Shown in pieces: positions 58,419-64,000 of a stretch of DNA of 64,000 bases. A program made the translations under genes and the position numbers. The notes beneath the pieces were generated by a model. The model ran no database searches. It had not been told where the DNA came from and saw only the letters and a list, made by a program, of their open reading frames with translations. Position 1 is the stretch's first letter. Every line of letters begins with the position of its first letter. The DNA comes from Microcella alkaliphila (GTDB lineage: Bacteria; Actinomycetota; Actinomycetes; Actinomycetales; Microbacteriaceae), in contig NZ_SGXT01000013.1 of assembly GCF_004216855.1 (NCBI RefSeq), positions 62,001 to 126,000 on the forward strand, given 5' to 3'.

Positions 58419-59453
58419 ATGACCGAGGCGATCGACCCGCACATCCGCAAGCGCGCGGCCATGGAGGACACCACCCGCGACCTCGCCTATCCGCCCGCTC
58501 CGGAGGCGCTCGTCGTGCCCGTGTACGACAACCACACGCACCTCGAGATTGCCGACGGTGAGAACCCGCTGCACTACCGCGACCACCTCGACAAGGCGAG
58601 TGCGGTCGGCGTGCGCGGGGTCGTGCAGGTCGGCACCGACGTAATCACGAGCCAGTGGTCGGCGGCGGTCGCCGAGCGCGAGCCGCGCGTGTTGGCCGCG
58701 GTCGCGATTCACCCGAACGAGGCCCCGAAACTGGATGCTGAGGGCACCCTCGACGACGCGCTGGCCGTCATCGACGGCCTCGCCCAGCAACCGCGTGTTG
58801 TCGCCATCGGCGAGACGGGGCTCGACTACTTCCGCACCGACGAGGGGGGACGCGAGGCGCAGTTGCGCGCGTTCGAGGCCCACATCGAGTTGGCGAAGCG
58901 GCACAACCTGGCCCTGCAGATCCACGACCGCGACGCGCACGACGACGTCGTGGCGACCCTGTTGCGGGTGGGCGCCCCCGACCGCGTGGTGTTCCACTGT
59001 TTCTCGGGCGACGTCGAGCTGGCGTCGATCTGCGCCGAGCGCGGCTGGTTCGCTTCGTTCGCCGGCACGGTGACGTTCAAGAACGCCCGCAACCTGCGCG
59101 ACGCCCTCGAGGTGCTGCCGCGCGCCCTGCTGCTCGTCGAGTCGGACGCACCGTTCCTCACCCCGCACCCGCACCGCGGGCGACCGAACGGGCCCTACCT
59201 GCTGCCGTGGACGGTGCGCGCCATGGCCGACGCGATCGGCACCGACGCCTCGATGCTGGCGGCACAGCTGAGCTCGAACACCGAGAACGTCTACGGCCAC
59301 TGGGACGACAACCCGGTGGTGGCCCCAGGCGACCCGTGGGCCGACCGGCCCGCCGATGATGCGGCCGACGCCACGCAGCACGACATTCCGGGCGACCCGC
59401 ACGATTTCACCCCGTCGGCCCCGCATTCGGGCGACGCCGCGGGCGACGACTGA
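58419..59453 (+). CDS. tatD: TatD family DNase
   Basis: This 344-residue metal-dependent hydrolase has the ligands in [10 protein letters not shown] (His-x-His), [12 protein letters not shown] (Glu), [13 protein letters not shown] (His), [11 protein letters not shown] (His) and [17 protein letters not shown] (Asp). TatD proteins act as 3'-5' exonucleases. The C-terminal 55 residues ([20 protein letters not shown]...) are an acidic, proline-rich extension beyond the family end. GGAGG 5-8 nt before the ATG is the ribosome binding site; TAGACT upstream (58370-58375) may be the -10. It overlaps nothing and is followed 1 nt later by rsmA. Confidence 0.93.
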   Translation: MTEAIDPHIRKRAAMEDTTRDLAYPPAPEALVVPVYDNHTHLEIADGENPLHYRDHLDKASAVGVRGVVQVGTDVITSQWSAAVAEREPRVLAAVAIHPNEAPKLDAEGTLDDALAVIDGLAQQPRVVAIGETGLDYFRTDEGGREAQLRAFEAHIELAKRHNLALQIHDRDAHDDVVATLLRVGAPDRVVFHCFSGDVELASICAERGWFASFAGTVTFKNARNLRDALEVLPRALLLVESDAPFLTPHPHRGRPNGPYLLPWTVRAMADAIGTDASMLAAQLSSNTENVYGHWDDNPVVAPGDPWADRPADDAADATQHDIPGDPHDFTPSAPHSGDAAGDD

Positions 59454-59454
59454 C

Positions 59455-60315
59455 GTGGGAGCACTGCTCGGCCCGGCCGAGGTGCGCGACCTCGCCGAAC
59501 TGCTGGGTGTCGCGCCGACGAAGAAGCTGGGCCAGAACTTCGTGCACGACGGCAACACGGTGCGCCGCATCGTGCAGGCCTCGAAGCTTCAGCCGGGTGA
59601 GACTGTGCTTGAGGTCGGCCCGGGCCTTGGCTCGCTGACCCTCGGCCTCCTCGACGCGGGCCACCCGGTCGTCGCGGTCGAGATCGACCCACGCCTCGCC
59701 GCCCAGTTGCCGACGACGGTGGCCGAGCTGCAACCGCACGCCGAACTCACGGTGGTGACGGCCGACGCGATGACGGTCGACGCGGCCGCGCTGTCTGCGC
59801 CGGGCGGTGCCCCGCGCATCCCGACCGCGCTGGTCGCGAACCTGCCGTACAACGTGAGCGTTCCGGTGCTGCTGCACTTGCTGGCCGCCCTGCCGTCGCT
59901 TGAGCGCGTGCTGGTCATGGTGCAGGCCGAGGTCGGGCACCGCATCGCCGCGGCGCCCGGGTCGAAGATCTATGGCAGCCCCAGCGTGAAGGCCGCCTGG
60001 TACGGCGACTGGCGCGTCGCGGGCACGATCAGCCGCCAGGTGTTTTGGCCGGTTCCGAACGTCGACAGCGTCATCGTCGGGATGCACGGACGTCGCGTCC
60101 CCGGCGACGACCTCCTGCGCCAGCGCACCTTCCAGCTGGTCGATGCCGCGTTCGGGCAACGGCGCAAAATGCTCAGGCAGGCGCTCGCCGAGGTGTTCGG
60201 GTCGTCCGCAGCGGCGACCGCGGCGCTCGAGGCGGCCGGGGTGGACCCGACGGCGCGCGGTGAGCAGCTCGACCTCGAGGCGTTTCTTTCTCTCGCGCGG
60301 CTCGAGTCGGCGTGA
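59455..60315 (+). CDS. rsmA: 16S rRNA dimethyladenosine transferase RsmA (KsgA)
   Basis: This 286-residue enzyme dimethylates two adjacent adenines near the 3' end of 16S rRNA. Motifs are [37 protein letters not shown] (SAM loop), [19 protein letters not shown] (the NLPY catalytic motif), and [17 protein letters not shown]. The GTG start follows the tatD stop by one base, so the two are an operon. It overlaps the following transporter by 4 bp. Confidence 0.95.
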   Translation: MGALLGPAEVRDLAELLGVAPTKKLGQNFVHDGNTVRRIVQASKLQPGETVLEVGPGLGSLTLGLLDAGHPVVAVEIDPRLAAQLPTTVAELQPHAELTVVTADAMTVDAAALSAPGGAPRIPTALVANLPYNVSVPVLLHLLAALPSLERVLVMVQAEVGHRIAAAPGSKIYGSPSVKAAWYGDWRVAGTISRQVFWPVPNVDSVIVGMHGRRVPGDDLLRQRTFQLVDAAFGQRRKMLRQALAEVFGSSAAATAALEAAGVDPTARGEQLDLEAFLSLARLESA

Positions 60316-61382
60316 GCGCGCTCGCGCCGCAGGGCCCGGCTGCCGGGCGGTCCGGCGGCGCGCCCGGCAGCGGGCCGGGCGGCGGTGTGGGCGCGCCCGC
60401 GCGAGGCGCGCTTGGGTGGCTGGAGGCGCATCCCGCACCCCCGATCGTCGCGGCGATCGCGGCGGGCTTCTCGGTCGGAGCACTCGCGCCCGAGGTCGGC
60501 GCCGCGCCGGACGCGCTGCCGTTCGGGCTGATCGCGCTGGCGATCACGGTGACGCTCGCCGGGGTGCCGCTCGCGGCGGTCGGCCGCACCGTGCTCGAGA
60601 AGCGCTTCCTGTCGGCGCTCCTCCTGCTCTCGGTGGTCGTCGGCCCGCTGCTGACTCTCGTGCTCAGTCGCATCGTGTTCCGCGACCCCGACCTGCAGCT
60701 CGGCTTGCTGCTCATGCTGCTCGCGCCGGGGGTCGGCCTCATCGTCGGCCTGGTGCGCCGCGCGGGGGGCGACGCTGAGGCGCTGTTCGCCGCGGCCCCG
60801 ATCATGCTGCTCGTGCAGGCCGTGACGGTTCCCGGCCTGCTGATTCTGTTTACGCTGTCTGACGGCTTTCTCACCCTCGACGTCTCGGGCCTGCCGCCCG
60901 TGATCCTCGCGTGCATCATCGGCCCCGCGCTCGCGATCACGGCCCTGCAATTCATCGGCGAGCGCGCCGCGCCGGTGCAGACGGGGCTGCGCGCGATCAA
61001 CCGCTGGACGGTGCCCGCGACGGCCGTCGCCGCCGGCACCGTCGCCGCCGTGTTCGCGCCGCGCGCGGTCGAGCGCATCGACCTGCTCGTCGCCGTCGCG
61101 CCGCTGTTCGGGGTCTACCTGATCGTGATGACACCGCTCGGCATACTGATCGGCACCGCCTTCGGCCTGTCGATCGGCGGGGTGCGCTCGCTCACCTTCG
61201 CCGGCGCCGCCCGCAACGGCCTGCTCGTGCTGCCCATCGCGGCCGCCTTCGAGGAGGGTTTCGAGCTCGTACCGCTCGTCGTGGTGCTCGGCATGGCGAT
61301 CGAGGTGATCGGCCTTGGCATCTACCGGCTGCTCGTGCCGAGCCTCACCTCGCAGAGCCGGGGCGCGTACTCGCGCGACTGA
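60312..61382 (+). CDS. BASS/ACR3-like transporter
   Basis: This 356-residue protein has about ten helices. [67 protein letters not shown] and [39 protein letters not shown] match the bile acid:sodium symporter/arsenite efflux superfamily, where the ARN segment near the C terminus is conserved. The N terminus is a 35-residue Gly/Pro/Ala-rich cytoplasmic tail. GTG 60312 overlaps the rsmA stop. Its position between rsmA and ispE is not the usual one in this block, so it may be an insertion. The substrate is unknown; arsenite is one option. Confidence 0.78.
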   Translation: MSALAPQGPAAGRSGGAPGSGPGGGVGAPARGALGWLEAHPAPPIVAAIAAGFSVGALAPEVGAAPDALPFGLIALAITVTLAGVPLAAVGRTVLEKRFLSALLLLSVVVGPLLTLVLSRIVFRDPDLQLGLLLMLLAPGVGLIVGLVRRAGGDAEALFAAAPIMLLVQAVTVPGLLILFTLSDGFLTLDVSGLPPVILACIIGPALAITALQFIGERAAPVQTGLRAINRWTVPATAVAAGTVAAVFAPRAVERIDLLVAVAPLFGVYLIVMTPLGILIGTAFGLSIGGVRSLTFAGAARNGLLVLPIAAAFEEGFELVPLVVVLGMAIEVIGLGIYRLLVPSLTSQSRGAYSRD

Positions 61383-61399
61383 GCGGCGAGGCGACGCGC

Positions 61400-61479
61400 C
61401 TCAGGTGCGCTGCGCCTCAGTCGCGCTGGGTCTCAGCCGCGCTGGGCCTCAGGCGCGCTGGGCCTCAGGCCCGGCGCAG
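61400..61479. repeat. 16-bp tandem repeat, five copies
   Basis: CTCAG starts at 61400, 61416, 61432, 61448 and 61464, a strict 16-bp period with unit CTCAGnCGCGCTGGGC. It lies between the convergent transporter and rlmC genes, and the last unit supplies the rlmC stop codon and its final codons (LRRA, stop). Perfect periodicity with point differences suggests slippage. Confidence 0.85.
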
Positions 61480-62625
61480 CAGCGTCAGCACCTCGACGTG
61501 CATCGTCTGCGGGAACATGTCGACCACCCGCGCCCGCTCGACCCGATAGTCAGGCATGGCGGCGAGGTCGCGGGCGAGCGTGTCGGGGTTGCAGCTCGAA
61601 TAGATCACCGTCTCGGGCCCGCGCTCGGCGAGCAGCGTGGCGAGCGGCTGACCGAGCCCTCGCCGCGGCGGGTTGACGATCACGAGCTCGGGCAACGCCT
61701 GTTCGCGTCGGGCCCACTCGAGCGCGTCATCGGCCACAAAATGGATGCGCGCCCGGTCGCCGTCACGCCCGTACCGCGCGTCGCGCGCCAGTTCCGCACT
61801 CGCCACCGCGTCGCGCGACACTTCCACCCCGACCACATGACGTTCGGCACCCGCAGCACCCGCCGCGTGCAGCGCGAACCCGCCCACCCCGCAGTACAGG
61901 TCGGCGACGGACGCGGGCGCCACCTCGTCGACCCACGCCGCGGCCTGCCGGTAGAGCGCGCCCGCGACGTCCGTGTTCGTCTGCACGAATGACTGCGGCA
62001 GGGCCCGCAGCTCGACGTCACCCACGAGCAGGGGTAGCGCCTTCGCCTCGGTGAGCACGTGCTCCTCGACGCCCTCGAGCACGGCCTTGTGCTCGGGCAA
62101 CAGGTTCACGGTCACGACGCGGGCGGCGGGCACGGCGGCCAGCAGGCTGGGCAGGTGGCGGCGCACCCGGGCGAGGCCGCCGGCGGTGCGCGTGATGAAC
62201 CGCAGCATGAGCGAATCCTCGGCGCCGAGGGTGATGATCACGTTCTTCAGCTCACCGCGGCGGGCCGGCACGTCGTACGGGGTGAGCTGCGCGGTCGTGA
62301 CGAATGTCGCGATGGCGGGCAGTGCATCCAGAATCGGGGGTGCGATCACGCCGCAGTGACGCAGGTCGACTCCGCGGCGTTGCTCGTCGAGAATTCCGAG
62401 CGTGGGGGAGCCGACCGTGCCGCCGACAACCATCTTCGCCTTCGCGCGAAAGCCACTCTCGACGCTCGCCACCGGCGGGCCCCACACCGATGCGGTCGGC
62501 CCGGCGAGGTGGGGCGCGAGCAGCGACTCGACGCGGGCCTGCTTCTCGGCCACCTGCGCGGCGTACGGCACACCCATGAGCGTGCACGAGCGGCAGACCC
62601 CCGCGTCGAAGTAGTCGCACTGCAC
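61465..62625 (-). CDS. rlmC: 23S rRNA (uracil-C5) methyltransferase, RlmC type
   Basis: This 386-residue TrmA/RlmCD-family enzyme has the iron-sulfur cysteines of RlmC at its N terminus (VQCDYFDAGVCRSC, and another in VDLRHCGV), the SAM region VADLYCGVGGFALHAAGAAG, the NPPRRG motif in VIVNPPRRGLG and the nucleophile cysteine in YSSCNPDTLARDL. The VQCDYFDAG start, immediately after TAGCCT plus 7 nt, sets the GTG at 62625. It methylates a uridine in 23S rRNA (U747 in E. coli RlmC). Confidence 0.9.
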   Translation of the reverse strand: MQCDYFDAGVCRSCTLMGVPYAAQVAEKQARVESLLAPHLAGPTASVWGPPVASVESGFRAKAKMVVGGTVGSPTLGILDEQRRGVDLRHCGVIAPPILDALPAIATFVTTAQLTPYDVPARRGELKNVIITLGAEDSLMLRFITRTAGGLARVRRHLPSLLAAVPAARVVTVNLLPEHKAVLEGVEEHVLTEAKALPLLVGDVELRALPQSFVQTNTDVAGALYRQAAAWVDEVAPASVADLYCGVGGFALHAAGAAGAERHVVGVEVSRDAVASAELARDARYGRDGDRARIHFVADDALEWARREQALPELVIVNPPRRGLGQPLATLLAERGPETVIYSSCNPDTLARDLAAMPDYRVERARVVDMFPQTMHVEVLTLLRRA

Positions 62626-62632
62626 GGCCTCG

Positions 62633-62638
62633 AGGCTA
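62633..62638 (-). promoter_or_regulatory. Leaderless -10 element of rlmC
   Basis: TAGCCT on the minus strand, 7 nt before the GTG at 62625. Confidence 0.5.
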
Positions 62639-62671
62639 CCGGCGCGCGGCCGACTGTGTTTCGATGCTCGT

Positions 62672-63229
62672 ATGGGCGACGAGACACCGGTCAGGGCCGC
62701 CGCGGGTGGCGCGAGCGACGAGGCGGCGAGGAAGGCCACCGGGCGGCTGCCCGCCGACTGGTTCGGGATGCTCGATGCGGCCGGCGCGCGCGACTGGCCG
62801 CACAAGAAGATCGCCGATCACCTGGTCGCCGACCACGGGGTGGATGCCTGGTGGGCACAGTCGATCACGGTGGGCTTTGAGCAGGCGACGGGCCGGCGTC
62901 GCCCCGGCCAGCAGCAAGACGGAACATTCACTGCCTCCGTGAGCAGGCGCATCCCGGGCGACGGTCCGAGCGTGTACTCGCGCCTCATGCCCCACCTCGA
63001 AGCGGCGCTGGGCGAGCCGATGAGTGCGCGCCCCGACGCCGCCAACCCCGGCGCGACCTGGGTGCCCGACCCGGTGACGGAAGGCGCGCGCGAGCGGCTG
63101 CTGCTGAGCGTGCGGCCGGTCGCGGGGAAGCCCGCCACCGTCAGCCTCACGTGGTCGGGAATGGCCGACGACGACGCCCTGTCTACCGTCAAGGGACGGC
63201 TCGCAAAGTTGCTCGACACCCTGCCCTAG
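62672..63229 (+). CDS. DUF4287-like protein
   Basis: A protein of 185 residues. The N-terminal part (LPADWFGMLDAAGARDWPHKKIADHLVADHGVDAWWAQSITVGFEQATGRR) matches DUF4287, a short conserved module with the WWAQ motif. The C-terminal half, about residues 100-180 (TWVPDPVTEGARERLLLSVRPVAGKPATVSLTWSGM), may be a START/AHSA1-like fold. The function is unknown. The -10 is unclear. It stops 9 nt before the ispE start. Confidence 0.75.
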   Translation: MGDETPVRAAAGGASDEAARKATGRLPADWFGMLDAAGARDWPHKKIADHLVADHGVDAWWAQSITVGFEQATGRRRPGQQQDGTFTASVSRRIPGDGPSVYSRLMPHLEAALGEPMSARPDAANPGATWVPDPVTEGARERLLLSVRPVAGKPATVSLTWSGMADDDALSTVKGRLAKLLDTLP

Positions 63230-63232
63230 GGT
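63227..63232 (+). promoter_or_regulatory. Leaderless -10 element of ispE
   Basis: TAGGGT, 6 nt, ATG at 63239. The TAG is also the stop codon of the preceding DUF4287-like gene. Confidence 0.5.
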
Positions 63233-63238
63233 GGAGGC

Positions 63239-64000
63239 ATGAGCGTTGCCGCAGGCCCCCGCGTCGTGCACGCGAAGGCGCCCGGCAAGATCAACGTCTT
63301 CATGCGCGTAGGTGCTCTGCACGACGACGGCTACCACGATGTCGCCACCGCGTACCAGGCCGTGTCGCTCTACGAAGAGGTGTGGGCGACCGACGCTGAC
63401 GACTTCTCGGTGCGCTTCACCGGCCCCATCGACACGAGCGCCTTGCCGACCGACGGATCGAACCTCGCAATTCGCGCCGCGCGGCTGCTGGCCCGCACCA
63501 CCGACTACCGCGGGGGAGTGCACCTCGAGATCGCGAAGCACGTGCCCATCGCCGGAGGCATGGGCGGCGGCTCGGCCGACGCGGCCGCCACGCTCGTCGC
63601 CTGCGACCACCTCTGGGGTACGGGGCTCGGCCGCGACGAGCTCGGCGAGTTGGCCGCCGAACTGGGCGCGGATGTGCCCTTCGCCCTGATGGGCGGCACC
63701 GCGGTGGGCACTGGCCGCGGCGACCGACTGTCGCCCGCACTCGCGCAGGGCACGTTCCACTGGGTGCTCGTGCTCGCCGACGGCGGGCTATCGACCCCCG
63801 AGGTGTACGCCGAGCTCGACCGGCACCGCGAACGGCACGTCACCGACATCGCCCCCGCGCCCGAGCAGCCGACCGTCGACATCGAGGTGCTCCAGGCCTT
63901 GCGGGCAGGCGACGCGCACCAGCTGGCCGAGTACCTCTACAACGACCTGCAGGCTCCCGCGCTGCACCTGCAGCCCGAACTCGCGGCGACGCTCGAGGCG
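63239..64000 (+). CDS. ispE: 4-diphosphocytidyl-2-C-methyl-D-erythritol kinase (partial)
   Basis: The first 254 codons of a GHMP kinase of the MEP isoprenoid pathway; the gene leaves the window before its end (family length about 300). Visible are the N terminus [17 protein letters not shown], the substrate loop [19 protein letters not shown], the glycine-rich ATP site [19 protein letters not shown], and the [21 protein letters not shown] segment. The position after rsmA matches the mycobacterial order rsmA-ispE, with three genes inserted between. Confidence 0.94.
   Translation, partial: MSVAAGPRVVHAKAPGKINVFMRVGALHDDGYHDVATAYQAVSLYEEVWATDADDFSVRFTGPIDTSALPTDGSNLAIRAARLLARTTDYRGGVHLEIAKHVPIAGGMGGGSADAAATLVACDHLWGTGLGRDELGELAAELGADVPFALMGGTAVGTGRGDRLSPALAQGTFHWVLVLADGGLSTPEVYAELDRHRERHVTDIAPAPEQPTVDIEVLQALRAGDAHQLAEYLYNDLQAPALHLQPELAATLEA

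Overview
The window reads as one continuous stretch of chromosome from a strongly GC-rich actinobacterium, most likely of the family Microbacteriaceae (inference; no 16S rRNA or marker phylogeny is available here). The reasons are the codon use, the SufS-SufU pair, an actinobacterial SOS box, and a core block (pmt, rsmI, metG, tatD, rsmA, ispE) in the same order as in Mycobacterium, without rpfB. Many genes also have a TAnnnT -10 element exactly 6-7 nt before the start codon, the signature of leaderless transcription common in this phylum. I saw no rRNA, tRNA, CRISPR array, prophage or insertion sequence with a transposase.

Layout. 1-4.6 kb: an MFS exporter fragment behind a MerR-type promoter, a frameshifted membrane protein, the cysteine desulfurase/scaffold pair sufSU, an orphan AAA+ ATPase and an SOS-box-controlled DUF6504 gene. 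4.6-12.2 kb: a complete mannitol phosphotransferase locus (a PRD-type regulator facing a lone EIIB, HPr, EI, mannitol EIICB, EIIA and mannitol-1-phosphate dehydrogenase). 12.1-18.8 kb: a DUF4349 lipoprotein, a small helical stress-type protein, two alpha/beta hydrolases, an aldo/keto reductase, an MFS transporter and a siderophore-interacting reductase. 18.8-20.1 kb: an AbiEi/DUF559 nuclease-like gene bracketed by two copies of an 88-89 bp palindromic element; two further copies lie at 51.5 and 58.2 kb. 20.1-22.8 kb: aldo/keto reductase, FMN reductase, MFS. 22.8-26.8 kb: ribonucleotide reductase nrdA/nrdB with DnaA boxes, paired NrdR boxes and a hairpin-rich leader; NrdB has Phe instead of the radical Tyr, and the NrdA C-terminal cysteine pair lies in a separate overlapping frame.

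26.8-38.2 kb: an amidohydrolase, a glycerate-use module (CdaR-type regulator, glycerate kinase, GntP permease), a membrane protein, a DUF2332 protein and the long helicase HrpA. 38.2-43.9 kb: an ArsR-type regulator behind a 36-bp palindrome, then the 2-methylcitrate (propionate) operon, a GntR regulator plus prpD, prpB and prpC, with a palindromic operator on its own -10 element, then an aldo/keto reductase. 43.9-49.3 kb: a three-gene polysaccharide cluster on the minus strand (a GT2 synthase with a helical insertion, a GH18-like protein with two carbohydrate-binding modules, and a GH5 hydrolase). 49.3-54.4 kb: a CoA-binding protein with metY, a DUF418 membrane protein and protein O-mannosyltransferase. 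54.5-64 kb: rsmI, a lipoprotein, an esterase, metG, tatD, rsmA, a BASS/ACR3-like transporter, the rRNA methyltransferase rlmC, a DUF4287-like protein and ispE, which runs off the end.

The most unusual items are the nuclease-associated palindromic element, the class Ic-like ribonucleotide reductase with its split NrdA tail, the dense regulatory region in front of nrdA, and the general use of leaderless starts. Functions are from family recognition by eye; no database search was run.
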